A stretch of DNA of 64,000 bases from Paenibacillus sp. FSL H7-0326. GTDB taxonomy: Bacteria; Bacillota; Bacilli; Paenibacillales; Paenibacillaceae. Shown here in pieces: positions 7,379-15,830 of the stretch. Under the pieces are notes generated by a model. It did not search any database. It was not told where the DNA came from and worked only from the letters and a program-made list of their open reading frames with translations. The stretch's first letter is position 1. Every line of letters begins with the position of its first letter. The position numbers and the translations under genes are program-made. The stretch covers positions 868,001-932,000 of the forward strand of contig NZ_MPVN01000001.1 of NCBI RefSeq assembly GCF_001955535.1, in the 5' to 3' direction.

Positions 7379-8449
7379 TCATTCAGCAGCAAGCGATGTG
7401 AGCGTTTTGTGGACCATCTCTGTTACATGAGCAGCATCGGATATTGAAGCCAGAATCTCCTCACTCGTACGAGACATTTCCCTCGTCGTAGATTGAACAG
7501 AATTATAAGCTTCATTACCAAGAGCAATATCTTCAGAGCTTGAGGCGATTTCAGCTGCGCTTTCTTTTGCAATAAGAGCGGTCAGATGTATTTTGTCTCT
7601 GATGAGGTTTAATAATTCAGTGATTTGATCGGCTAGCGTTCCTGTCTGACCCGACAGCTTCCTCACCTCATCTGCAATTACGCGAAAAGATCTGCCATAT
7701 TCCTTAGCATGAGCCGCCTCAATGGATGCGTTAATCGCCAGCAAATGACTGCTCTCTGCGAGCTCGCGAATGGAAGAAGTAAGATTAGATATATCGCTGA
7801 CCTTAACCATCTGTTCTTCGGCTTGTGAGCGCTGAGCCTTCGTCTGTTCCAGAACCGAACGATAGGATTCCTGAATGTGTCCAAGGGAAACACTGCCCTT
7901 CTCTGTTAGCTGGGTTAATTGTGCAATACCCTCTGTATTTTTCAGTACAGCCTGTCTTACTTTTTGAACGGCCGTATCCACCTCATGCAATTTGGATTGA
8001 CTGTGCTCGATGACCTCTGTTCGTGACTTTTTTGCAATCTTTTGTATATCTCTTGACATATTCATTAAGTCGCGAACCGTAAGCACACCCACGTAACGCC
8101 CTTCTTCATGCATAATGACACAATGATAAAAAGATTCGTCCTCCCGGTCTACTGCCCGATCTACAATCTCTTCGGCAGACAGCCCGGTGCTTAATATTAA
8201 TGGATGCTCTGCCATAAAGGATACAACGGATCTGTGATCATACAGTTCAGCAGCAAATCGGTTCGCATACTTTTGAAACACGGTATCCCGCATAATCAGT
8301 CCTACGATCGAATCATTCTGATCTCCAATGACAACACAAGAGAGCGTTTCATCCTGCTTCATCATCGCAAACAATGACTTACCTGTCATATCTTGCGGTA
8401 CCATCGGCATTTGACGGCAATAGGCCACAGCTTCCAGATCTTTTTTCAT
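7379..8449 (-). CDS. Soluble CBS-pair plus methyl-accepting chemotaxis signalling domain protein
   Basis: A 356-residue protein without membrane helices. Residues 1-135 form a CBS pair (FAMMKQDETLSCVVIGDQND, GRYVGVLTVRDLMN). A coiled-coil linker follows, and residues about 200-340 are a chemoreceptor cytoplasmic signalling domain with the recognisable hairpin tip (SSHLLAINASIEAAHAKEYG, then FRVIADEVRKLSGQT). It would transmit a cytosolic signal, perhaps adenine-nucleotide binding by the CBS domains, to CheA or to a partner kinase. It sits between phoP and pstB in an otherwise phosphate-regulatory set, so a link with phosphate or energy status is plausible but unproven. Its ribosome site AAAGGGG lies within one arm of a perfect hairpin. 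Confidence 0.85.
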   Translation of the reverse strand: MKKDLEAVAYCRQMPMVPQDMTGKSLFAMMKQDETLSCVVIGDQNDSIVGLIMRDTVFQKYANRFAAELYDHRSVVSFMAEHPLILSTGLSAEEIVDRAVDREDESFYHCVIMHEEGRYVGVLTVRDLMNMSRDIQKIAKKSRTEVIEHSQSKLHEVDTAVQKVRQAVLKNTEGIAQLTQLTEKGSVSLGHIQESYRSVLEQTKAQRSQAEEQMVKVSDISNLTSSIRELAESSHLLAINASIEAAHAKEYGRSFRVIADEVRKLSGQTGTLADQITELLNLIRDKIHLTALIAKESAAEIASSSEDIALGNEAYNSVQSTTREMSRTSEEILASISDAAHVTEMVHKTLTSLAAE

Positions 8450-8459
8450 CGTAACTACC

Positions 8460-8481
8460 CCTTTAGAATTAGTTCTAAAGG
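8460..8481. promoter_or_regulatory. Perfect inverted repeat covering the ribosome-binding site of the CBS/MCP gene
   Basis: CCTTTAGAA (8460-8468) and TTCTAAAGG (8473-8481) form a perfect 9-bp stem with a 4-base loop. In the minus-strand mRNA the 3' arm contains the AAAGG of the Shine-Dalgarno site (AAAGGGG, 8 bases before the ATG). It may be an RNA hairpin that hides the site, or a protein-binding palindrome. Confidence 0.6.
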
Positions 8482-8558
8482 CTCATTTTATATACATGTG
8501 ATGAAGGATGATCTTGTATTTTGTAAAGGGAATGTAAAATTAAATGTTGTGATTTATT

Positions 8559-9281
8559 TTATTGATGCACTTTTTTCTTCCCAGCAACAAGCTTGTACCC
8601 TACTCCGCGAATCGAATCAATATGCACTGTCTCAGGGTCCAGTTCCAGCTTCTTGCGAAGAGAACTCACATGGACATCCACCGTACGCTGCCCCCCAATA
8701 TAATCAAACCCCCATACTGCATTCATCAAATCATCACGAGTAAGGACTACGCCGGGCTTTTTGGCCAGATATAACAGCACCTCAAACTCTTTTGGACGCA
8801 AATTAATGGATTGCCCGCTCAGCAGCACTTCATATTTCTCCGGATAGATCTCGAGCTCACCAAGAACAATACGAGAGTCATCTTCCTTCTCGACGGGGCG
8901 TGTCTCTTCAACACCAGTAACTCTTCTGAGCACGGCATCTACACGAGCTAATAGCTCGGATACACCAAATGGCTTCGTTATATAATCATCGGCTCCGAGC
9001 TTAAGGCCCTGAACGACTTCATTCTCACCGTTCTTGGCCGTCAGAATAATAACGGGTGTCTTCACACCCGAGGATCTTAATTTACTGAGTATCTCTAATC
9101 CGTTCATCCCTGGCAGCATTAAATCAAGCAGTATGAGATCAAATTCTTGTGAAGAAGCTCTATTGTAACCAGAGGAACCATGATCCTCCACGGTCACGTC
9201 ATGGCCCTCTTGGGTAAGATTGTAGGAAAGCAATCTAGCAAGTGTAGGTTCATCTTCTATAACAAGCAATCGTTGTGGCAT
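8559..9281 (-). CDS. phoP: Phosphate-regulon response regulator PhoP
   Basis: A 240-residue OmpR-family regulator. Residues 1-118 are a receiver with acidic pocket (IEDE), phospho-acceptor Asp in LILLDLMLPG (about residue 52), the conserved Thr in ILTAK and Lys in ITKPF. Residues about 140-235 are a winged helix (LRPKEFEVLLYLAKKPG, VWGFDYIGGQRTVDVHVSSLRKKL, IRGVGYKL). It should bind PhoP boxes such as those before pstB. It follows phoR on the same strand with an 85-base gap. CAGGGGAT precedes the ATG. The pairing with PhoR and pstB-phoU supports PhoP rather than another OmpR-type regulator. Confidence 0.9.
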   Translation of the reverse strand: MPQRLLVIEDEPTLARLLSYNLTQEGHDVTVEDHGSSGYNRASSQEFDLILLDLMLPGMNGLEILSKLRSSGVKTPVIILTAKNGENEVVQGLKLGADDYITKPFGVSELLARVDAVLRRVTGVEETRPVEKEDDSRIVLGELEIYPEKYEVLLSGQSINLRPKEFEVLLYLAKKPGVVLTRDDLMNAVWGFDYIGGQRTVDVHVSSLRKKLELDPETVHIDSIRGVGYKLVAGKKKVHQ

Positions 9282-9366
9282 CGTATATCCCCTGCTTTCT
9301 TTATGTTAAATCTGCTCATATCATAGCACTCTTTTGTTATCGTTGTGTAAAAAGAAGTCCTGATGC

Positions 9367-11184
9367 TTAATCTTCCTCTGATTCTTCGACAGAATCCTGC
9401 AGCATAGGCAGAGTTACCGTGAATGTGGTTCCCGCTCCAAGCTCACTCTCGACGGCCAGTTGTCCATGATGCAGCTCCACCAGATGCTTCACAATGGAGA
9501 GACCAAGCCCTGTTCCTCCCGAATTCCGGGACCTGCCTTTGTCCACCCGATAAAAACGTTCGAATACGCGAGGCAGATCACTTTTTGGAATACCTATGCC
9601 TGTATCACTCACCTGGAAAATGACATTCTCCTCATCCTTGCTGATCTGTGCTGTAATCTTAACCCTGCCGCCATCCAGGGTATAATTGATTCCGTTGCTG
9701 ACCAGATTCAAGAAGATTTGCTTCAATTTGTCCTCATCTGCTTCGATGAACAATTCTTCTGGCACATCCAGAATCAAGCGAATCTGCTTCTTCTCTGCCA
9801 CATTACCGAGTGTTCCTGTTATCATTTCAAAAAAAGGCATAAGATGTACAGGTGAGCAGTCTAGTGTCGCTCGCTTTGATTCAATCTTGGACAGATCCAA
9901 TATGTCACTAATTAATCGATTAAGTCTGTCCCCTTCATCATAGATAATCTGCAGGAAGGATCGCGTTGTTTCTTCATCTCTAACTCCCCCGCTCAGCAGC
10001 GTCTCCGCAAAACCCTTAACAGCGGCAACCGGCGTCTTCAGTTCATGAGATACGTTCGCTACAAATTCGCTGCGCATGTTCTCCAGTCTGCGAATGGCTG
10101 TAATATCCTGAAGCAGGAAGAGCATTCCCCGATAGCTTCCATCATTCTCATACATCGGTACACCGTCAATGCGAACGATAATTTCGTCCGGGCTGTAGAT
10201 TCGCACTTCGTCATGCACTTTACTTCGCTGCAAAATGCTTGTCTCCACAATCTTCGTCAGTTCATAGTGACGTTTTAATTCATGGTACGGCTTTCCGGTT
10301 ACACGATCGGGATGCAGCCCCAGCATGCGATGGCTCTCTCTGTTTAACACCGCAATATTCTGATTCGCATCAATCATCAAAATACCGCCTGCCATGTTGG
10401 TCATCACACTCTGCACCAAATCCTCATTGTCTCGAATCAACTTCAGCTGCGCCTGCAGGCTGTCAGCCATTCCATTAATGGCACTCCCAAGCTGTCCTAT
10501 CTCATCATTCCGGGTAAATTTGACCCTGGCATCATAATCAAGATTAGAAATCTGATTTGCTACTTTCGTTATATGCTCAATTGGCTGGGTCAAGCCTCTA
10601 GCTACTCTGTAGCAGACAATAGCCGCAAGGATAAATAGGGCAAGGAGAGTTAACCCCATTAAGTACCAGCCTCTTGCAAGTCCTTCATCAACTGAGTCCA
10701 AACTTAGGGAAAGTCGGATGTATCCATCAAAGTGATGGTCGGGAGATGTAACCGGCAGTGCAACATACAGCATTTTTTGTGACAGTGTGTCACTCGTCCT
10801 GATGGAACGGCCGTAAGGTGAATCATGATTATTCGCAGTCTGTATCTCTTCACGATTAAGATGATTGTCCATCTGGTCAGCAGCATACTCCGAATCTCCA
10901 ATAACTGTCCCATCTCTCAAGATGAACGTCGTCCGAGAATCGGTTAAGCGCTCCAGTAACTCGGCCTGCTGGGTATAATAGGCGACAACTTCGTCCTTGC
11001 CTAGTGAAGTGTCTTTAAAGTCAAATGTAGAATGAAGCAGATTGATCTCTCTTACCATATTTTCTTCTTGAGATTGGATATGAAGGTCTTTAAACACTTG
11101 ACCCAAAGCCAATCCAGACGATAGTACAGACAGTCCAATCAGCAACATAATGATCAATGTGAGTCGGAATCGAAAATTTTTCAT
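9367..11184 (-). CDS. phoR: Phosphate-regulon sensor histidine kinase PhoR
   Basis: A 605-residue membrane kinase. TM1 is about residues 7-27, an extracytoplasmic sensor about 28-165, TM2 about 172-192, then HAMP, a PAS domain (AGGILMIDANQNIAVLN), the HisKA box with phospho-acceptor His (FVANVSHELKTPVAAVKGF) and the ATPase domain with N box NLVSNGINYT, G1 DTGIGIP and G2 GGTGLGLSIVK. It autophosphorylates and passes phosphate to PhoP. The gene lies upstream of phoP, the reverse of the usual phoP-phoR order. A 12-bp inverted repeat lies in the leader. Identity as PhoR rests on architecture and on the neighbouring phoP, pstB and phoU. Confidence 0.88.
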   Translation of the reverse strand: MKNFRFRLTLIIMLLIGLSVLSSGLALGQVFKDLHIQSQEENMVREINLLHSTFDFKDTSLGKDEVVAYYTQQAELLERLTDSRTTFILRDGTVIGDSEYAADQMDNHLNREEIQTANNHDSPYGRSIRTSDTLSQKMLYVALPVTSPDHHFDGYIRLSLSLDSVDEGLARGWYLMGLTLLALFILAAIVCYRVARGLTQPIEHITKVANQISNLDYDARVKFTRNDEIGQLGSAINGMADSLQAQLKLIRDNEDLVQSVMTNMAGGILMIDANQNIAVLNRESHRMLGLHPDRVTGKPYHELKRHYELTKIVETSILQRSKVHDEVRIYSPDEIIVRIDGVPMYENDGSYRGMLFLLQDITAIRRLENMRSEFVANVSHELKTPVAAVKGFAETLLSGGVRDEETTRSFLQIIYDEGDRLNRLISDILDLSKIESKRATLDCSPVHLMPFFEMITGTLGNVAEKKQIRLILDVPEELFIEADEDKLKQIFLNLVSNGINYTLDGGRVKITAQISKDEENVIFQVSDTGIGIPKSDLPRVFERFYRVDKGRSRNSGGTGLGLSIVKHLVELHHGQLAVESELGAGTTFTVTLPMLQDSVEESEED

Positions 11185-11575
11185 AAATGCTAATAATCAT
11201 CCTTTGTATGAATCAATTGCATATTACCTTCCGTAAGACTAATTGATTCGTATAATAGTAATTAATCATGTGCATACAAAACCCATTGCTATTCATCGTT
11301 ACGCTTATTTCCCGGGAAACATATGGCAGTAAAAGGAGCCGGCAAATGGTTATCAGCTGGTCTGACAGCATAACGCCTAATAATAAATGTTAGCGGCAGG
11401 ATGATAAACATGTATTTTTCAAAACCGGAAGTAAAGCGCAGTGCAGTAACCTCATGCTGCAACAGATCCTCTCTGCGTAACTTATGTAAATTCATGTTTA
11501 GTTTTAATAGATCATATCATAGATTACTGGCTCATTTTCGTTCTTTATGTAAAATCTAATTGAATTTAAGAATTC
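11185..11575. other. Intergenic region upstream of phoR
   Basis: About 390 bases without a convincing gene. On the minus strand a weak promoter is possible (TTGTAT near 11274-11279, 16 bases, TATTAT at 11252-11257) ahead of phoR, followed by the leader inverted repeat. A 68-codon open frame (11289-11495, minus) has no ribosome site and I do not call it. Confidence 0.5.
11207..11252. repeat. Inverted repeat in the phoR leader
   Basis: TATGAATCAATT (11207-11218) and AATTGATTCGTA (11241-11252) are inverted copies with one mismatch, separated by 22 bases. The pair lies directly downstream of a possible -10 and ends 23 bases before the phoR start. It could be an operator or an mRNA hairpin. Confidence 0.55.
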
Positions 11576-11617
11576 AAAAAAAGCTCTGCACAGTTCGTAT
11601 ATACTGTACAGAGCTTT
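11576..11617 (-). terminator. Terminator of the SDR gene
   Basis: On the minus strand AAAGCTCTGTACAG (11604-11617) pairs with CTGTGCAGAGCTT (11581-11593), followed by seven T residues. Confidence 0.88.
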
Positions 11618-11634
11618 ACGTATTAAACAACCTA

Positions 11635-12501
11635 TTAACCGTTAACCACTTCGCCGCCGTTTACATGGATAACTTGACCTGTCACATAAGAAGAGTCGCT
11701 TGTTGCTAGGTAAACATAAGCAGGAGCCAGTTCTTCCGGCTGACCTGGACGCTTCATCGGCTGGGTCGCTCCAAACTCACTTACCTTTTGTTCATCAAAG
11801 GTAGCAGGGATCAGCGGGGTCCAGATAGGTCCTGGTGCCACTGCATTCACTCGGATTCCTTTGTCTGCCAAATGCATGGACAAGGAACGTGTGAAGGAAG
11901 TGATCGCTCCCTTCGTCGAGGAATAATCGATAAGAGTCGGATTACCGCGATAAGCCGTAACCGAAGTCGTATTGATGATAGAGCTGCCGCCTTTTAGGTG
12001 AGGTAATGCAGCTCTGCTCAAGTAGAACATACTGAAGATATTGGTACGGAATGTCTTCTCGAGCTGCTCGTCCGTAATATCCTCAAAATTTTGCAGAGGA
12101 TGCTGTTCAGCCGCATTATTGACTAATACATTCAGCTGTCCCAATTTCTCTACCGTTTGCTGCACTGCTTGCTGGCAGAAGGCAGGGTCACCTACATCCC
12201 CGGCGATCAGAATACACTTTCTACCTTCCTGCTCAATCTGGCGCTTCGTTTCCTCTGCATCACCGTGTTCATTCAAATACACGATGGCTACATCGGCACC
12301 TTCTTTGGCAAAAGTTACTGCCACAGCGCGGCCAATACCACTGTCACCGCCTGTGATAAGTGCAGTCTTTCCTGTTAGCTTCCCTGCTGCCTTGTATTGT
12401 TCCGATTCGAATTCGGGCCTAGGAAACATTTCTGATTCGATTCCCGGCTGCTGATTTTGATGCTGTGGAGGCAAAGTTTGATTCACTTGATTCTGTCCCA
12501 T
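11635..12501 (-). CDS. Short-chain dehydrogenase/reductase, general-stress (YhdF/YhxC) type
   Basis: A 288-residue NAD(P)-dependent oxidoreductase with a Rossmann fold. A Gln/Pro-rich N-terminal extension of about 42 residues (as in the YhdF, YhxC and GsiB-associated Gsp39 group) precedes the cofactor motif TGGDSGIG at residues 50-57. NNAAEQ, the catalytic Ser region IINTTS and YSSTK supply the Asn-Ser-Tyr-Lys tetrad; the C-terminal ATSDSSYVTGQVIHVNGG is typical. The substrate cannot be predicted; family members are often sigma-B or sporulation induced. It is monocistronic, with its own terminator, and lies between phoR and a small membrane-protein gene. Confidence 0.88.
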   Translation of the reverse strand: MGQNQVNQTLPPQHQNQQPGIESEMFPRPEFESEQYKAAGKLTGKTALITGGDSGIGRAVAVTFAKEGADVAIVYLNEHGDAEETKRQIEQEGRKCILIAGDVGDPAFCQQAVQQTVEKLGQLNVLVNNAAEQHPLQNFEDITDEQLEKTFRTNIFSMFYLSRAALPHLKGGSSIINTTSVTAYRGNPTLIDYSSTKGAITSFTRSLSMHLADKGIRVNAVAPGPIWTPLIPATFDEQKVSEFGATQPMKRPGQPEELAPAYVYLATSDSSYVTGQVIHVNGGEVVNG

Positions 12502-12713
12502 CGTTGATTTCTCCTTTCGAACGTCAATTATTCATTTCATTAACAGGTTTAGGATGGCTGTTCCTCTCCTCATTATTCCTAACGACTCGAATACAGCTCA
12601 GCAATAATATTTCATCCTATTTAATATGGTTTTACCCTCTCTTCCCAGAATCAAACAAATGGGACTCATTAAATCTCAGTTCTCAAATCTATAAAAAAAA
12701 ACAATGTAAGCAC

Positions 12714-12757
12714 AAAAAAGACAATGGTCGTCTGCTTCTAAGCAAATAACCATTGTC
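12714..12757 (-). terminator. Terminator of the small membrane-protein gene
   Basis: On the minus strand ACAATGGT (12749-12756) pairs with ACCATTGT (12721-12728), followed by CTTTTTT. An inner GCTT/AAGC stem extends it. Confidence 0.82.
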
Positions 12758-12787
12758 CCTGTTATTACATGATTATGTATCTTCATC

Positions 12788-13207
12788 TTACCAAGGATTA
12801 ACCATAATCCACAGCATGACCAATAGGAGCACAGCCAGAATGATACTAAATGTGCGCAGCTTCCCTTTCTCACTGCTGATGTCTCTCTTCTCCTGAATAC
12901 CTGCAATGCCAAGACGAAGAGATTTCCCCATAATACCTGCAATCGCCAGCATCGCGAGGAAAATAACCACAACAAGAATCATCCAGGAAACGCCATAATC
13001 TCCTTGAGACATAATATATCCGCCGGACAGCAATTGAATGATCAGGCCGTATTGAGCGATACGGTTAAATGTTCTTACAGCTGCAATACTGCCCTCTTGT
13101 GCAGGTACCGACAATTTGCTAATTGCGGCAACAACAAAAGGAAGCAACAGATAGAAGCCAACCGAAACAGCCCCCAGAATGTGTACAAAATACATGATAG
13201 CACCCAT
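12788..13207 (-). CDS. Four-helix membrane protein of unknown function
   Basis: A 139-residue hydrophobic protein with four predicted membrane helices (about residues 5-30, 48-68, 72-95 and 117-137) and a short basic cytoplasmic loop (GIQEKRDISSEKGK). It resembles small DUF2269/CopD-like membrane proteins of Bacillales, but I cannot assign a function. I start at the ATG at 13205-13207 because AAAGGAGAG lies upstream; the longer frame adds 15 basic residues that read through the ribosome site. It is a single gene with a terminator after it, between the SDR gene and mdh. Confidence 0.72.
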   Translation of the reverse strand: MGAIMYFVHILGAVSVGFYLLLPFVVAAISKLSVPAQEGSIAAVRTFNRIAQYGLIIQLLSGGYIMSQGDYGVSWMILVVVIFLAMLAIAGIMGKSLRLGIAGIQEKRDISSEKGKLRTFSIILAVLLLVMLWIMVNPW

Positions 13208-13343
13208 ATTCGTTGATCTCTCCTTTCTTCGAATTAATAACAATATCCTCATATTACCCGTTTAAATAATGCTGTAATCAGTCTATTCCCATAAGGAATA
13301 TATACAGGTAATACTCTTTCAAATTATACTTGATCGGCGTGGA

Positions 13344-13382
13344 TAAAGAAAAGGAAACCCTCAAATAATTAAAGGGTTTCCT
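13344..13382 (-). terminator. Terminator of citZ-icd-mdh
   Basis: On the minus strand GGAAACCCT pairs with AGGGTTTCC (arms 13373-13381 and 13353-13361), followed by TTTTCTTT. It lies about 40 bases after the mdh stop codon. Confidence 0.88.
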
Positions 13383-13420
13383 ATCATAATTCACGAATTT
13401 TTCATATTCAACATCTGAAA

Positions 13421-14362
13421 TCAGATATTGATCACAGAGATTACATTGCGTACGGAATCTGCTGATTGATCCAGTGCTGCCTTCTCATCACCAGTAAGTT
13501 CGAGCTCAAATATCTTCTCTATTCCACTGCCACCAAGAATAGTGGGTACACCAAGGAATAGATCATTGTATCCGTACTCTCCCTCGAGGTATGCAATGAC
13601 AGGAATAATTCGTTTCTTGTCCTTCAAGATTGCCTCCGTCATCTGCACAAGGGAAGCCGCTGGTGCATAATATGCGCTCCCGTTTCCTAAGAGGTTCACA
13701 ATCTCACCGCCGCCCACACGAGTCCGCTTAACGATGGCTTCAATACGATCCTGAGGAATCAGCGTATCAATGGGAATCCCACCCACGCTGGAGTAACGCA
13801 CAAGTGGAACCATATCATCACCATGACCACCGAGTACAAAGCCACGGACATCTTCAACAGATACATTCAGCTCTTGAGCAATGAACGTACAATAACGAGC
13901 TGTGTCCAGAACCCCGGATTGACCAATAACTCGATTCTTTGGAAAGCCCAGTGTCTGGAAAGCAGCATAGGTCATTGCATCCACCGGATTACTTAAGATG
14001 ATCACGATGGAATCAGGACAATACTTTTTAATATTCTCACAGACGGATTTGACAATGCCTGCGTTCGTGTTCACGAGATCATCACGGCTCATTCCCGGTT
14101 TACGGGCAATTCCGGCTGTGATAATCACGATATCCGAACCTTCGGCATCCTCGTAGTTGGATGTACCGGTTATTTTACTGTCAAATCCTTGAACAGGACT
14201 TGCTTCCAGCATATCAAGCGCTTTACCCTTAGTTGGATTCTCAAGCTGGGGAATATCGATAAGCACAACGTCGCCAAGCTCTTTTTGAGCCAACATAAGT
14301 GCCGTTGTCGCACCGGTAAAACCGGCGCCGACTACGGTAATCTTTTTACGCTGAATGGTCAC
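13421..14362 (-). CDS. mdh: Malate dehydrogenase
   Basis: A 313-residue NAD-dependent malate dehydrogenase of the lactate-dehydrogenase-like type, oxidising malate to oxaloacetate in the TCA cycle. Visible features are the nucleotide motif [10 protein letters not shown] at residues 12-21, Asp at the end of strand two (VVLIDI; NAD preference), substrate arginines ([11 protein letters not shown]), [10 protein letters not shown] and the catalytic His in [12 protein letters not shown]. Start is GTG at 14360-14362 with GGAG ten bases upstream. It is the last gene of citZ-icd-mdh, 15 bases after icd, the same order as in Bacillus subtilis. Confidence 0.97.
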   Translation of the reverse strand: MTIQRKKITVVGAGFTGATTALMLAQKELGDVVLIDIPQLENPTKGKALDMLEASPVQGFDSKITGTSNYEDAEGSDIVIITAGIARKPGMSRDDLVNTNAGIVKSVCENIKKYCPDSIVIILSNPVDAMTYAAFQTLGFPKNRVIGQSGVLDTARYCTFIAQELNVSVEDVRGFVLGGHGDDMVPLVRYSSVGGIPIDTLIPQDRIEAIVKRTRVGGGEIVNLLGNGSAYYAPAASLVQMTEAILKDKKRIIPVIAYLEGEYGYNDLFLGVPTILGGSGIEKIFELELTGDEKAALDQSADSVRNVISVINI

Positions 14363-14377
14363 AGTATCCGCTCTCCT

Positions 14378-15673
14378 CTACAGGTTTTTGATAATCTCGT
14401 CAGCGAACTCAGAGCATTTAACTTCTGTAGCGCCTTCCATTAGGCGAGCAAAGTCATAGGTTACTGTCTTATTATTGATGGAAGTTTCCATCCCTTTGTA
14501 GATCAGATCAGCTGCTTCCTGCCAGCCCAAATGCTCAAGAAGCATAACGCCGGACAAAATAACAGATCCCGGATTAACTACGTCTTTATCAGCATATTTC
14601 GGAGCTGTACCATGCGTCGCTTCGAAGATGGCATGACCTGTTACATAGTTAATGTTCGCGCCTGGAGCAATACCGATTCCGCCAACTTGTGCAGCCAGTG
14701 CATCGGACAGATAGTCACCGTTTAGGTTCAGTGTTGCAATGACATCAAATTCTGCAGGACGAGTCAATACTTGCTGAAGAGCAATGTCGGCGATTGCATC
14801 CTTAACAATGATTTTGCCAGCATCTTCAGCAGCTTTTTGAGCGGCATTCGCTGCATCTGTACCTTCTTTTTCTTTGATTTCATCGTATTGTGCCCAAGTG
14901 AACACTTTATCGCCGAATTCAGCTTCTGCTACTTCATAACCCCAGTTCTTAAAGGCACCCTCAGTGAACTTCATAATGTTGCCTTTATGAACCAGCGTTA
15001 CACTCTTGCGTCCATGATTGATTGCATATTCAACTGCCGCACGTACTAGACGCTTGGATCCTTCAGAGGATACAGGCTTAATACCGATACCGGATGTTTC
15101 AGGGAAACGGATCTTGTTCGCGCCCATCTCCTGCTGCAGGAACTGAATGACTTTCTTCACTTCTTCAGATCCTTCTTTGTACTCGATTCCTGCATAGATG
15201 TCTTCTGTGTTCTCACGGAAGATAACCATGTCTACCAAATCAGGGCGCTTAACCGGAGAAGGCACACCGTCGAAATAACGTACAGGACGCAAGCACACAT
15301 ACAGATCCAGCTCTTGACGAAGAGCTACGTTCAGGGAACGAATTCCACCGCCAATTGGAGTTGTAAGTGGACCTTTAATAGCTACGATATATTCACGGAT
15401 CGCTTCCAGCGTATCAGCCGGCAGCCACTCTCCGTATGTATTGAATGCTTTTTCACCAGCAAACACTTCGTACCAGGCGATCTGCTTCTCACCGTTATAT
15501 GCCTTCTCTACTGCTGCATCCAGAACGCGCTTCGATGCCTTCCAGATGTCACGGCCTGTCCCGTCACCCTCAATGAAAGGAATGATTGGGTTGTTAGGTA
15601 CTTGAAGTGAACCATTATCAATTGTAATTTTTTCGCCCTCAGTAGGTAGTGCGAATTTTTCAAAGTTCGGCAT
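14378..15673 (-). CDS. icd: NADP-dependent isocitrate dehydrogenase
   Basis: A 431-residue enzyme converting isocitrate to 2-oxoglutarate and CO2 with NADP. It has the family start [14 protein letters not shown], substrate-binding serine region ([12 protein letters not shown]), arginines in LRPVRYF and [15 protein letters not shown], the phosphate-binding [14 protein letters not shown] and the cofactor region [20 protein letters not shown] precedes the ATG. It is the middle gene of the TCA operon, 157 bases after citZ; that gap holds a long inverted repeat. Confidence 0.97.
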   Translation of the reverse strand: MPNFEKFALPTEGEKITIDNGSLQVPNNPIIPFIEGDGTGRDIWKASKRVLDAAVEKAYNGEKQIAWYEVFAGEKAFNTYGEWLPADTLEAIREYIVAIKGPLTTPIGGGIRSLNVALRQELDLYVCLRPVRYFDGVPSPVKRPDLVDMVIFRENTEDIYAGIEYKEGSEEVKKVIQFLQQEMGANKIRFPETSGIGIKPVSSEGSKRLVRAAVEYAINHGRKSVTLVHKGNIMKFTEGAFKNWGYEVAEAEFGDKVFTWAQYDEIKEKEGTDAANAAQKAAEDAGKIIVKDAIADIALQQVLTRPAEFDVIATLNLNGDYLSDALAAQVGGIGIAPGANINYVTGHAIFEATHGTAPKYADKDVVNPGSVILSGVMLLEHLGWQEAADLIYKGMETSINNKTVTYDFARLMEGATEVKCSEFADEIIKNL

Positions 15674-15734
15674 TGTTAATATCCTCCTTATTATTTAGCG
15701 GGTAGTATTAGATATGCTGACAAGCATGGCAGTG

Positions 15735-15772
15735 CCTTGGGTAATCAAGAGCGCCTCTCCTGTTACCCAAGG
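15735..15772. repeat. Inverted repeat between citZ and icd
   Basis: CCTTGGGTAA (15735-15744) and TTACCCAAGG (15763-15772) are perfect inverted copies with an 18-base loop. There is no T-tail on either strand, so this is not a standard terminator. It may be an mRNA-processing or stability element within the operon, or a protein site. Confidence 0.7.
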
Positions 15773-15830
15773 ATGCTATGATTCTATTATACATATTTCT
15801 TCATTAAAATCCCTAGAGAGCCTATCAAAA

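Noticed and set aside
11289..11495. 68-codon minus-strand frame upstream of phoR
   Set aside because: It has no ribosome site, and its composition is not protein-like beyond one hydrophobic stretch; it lies in the phoR promoter region.
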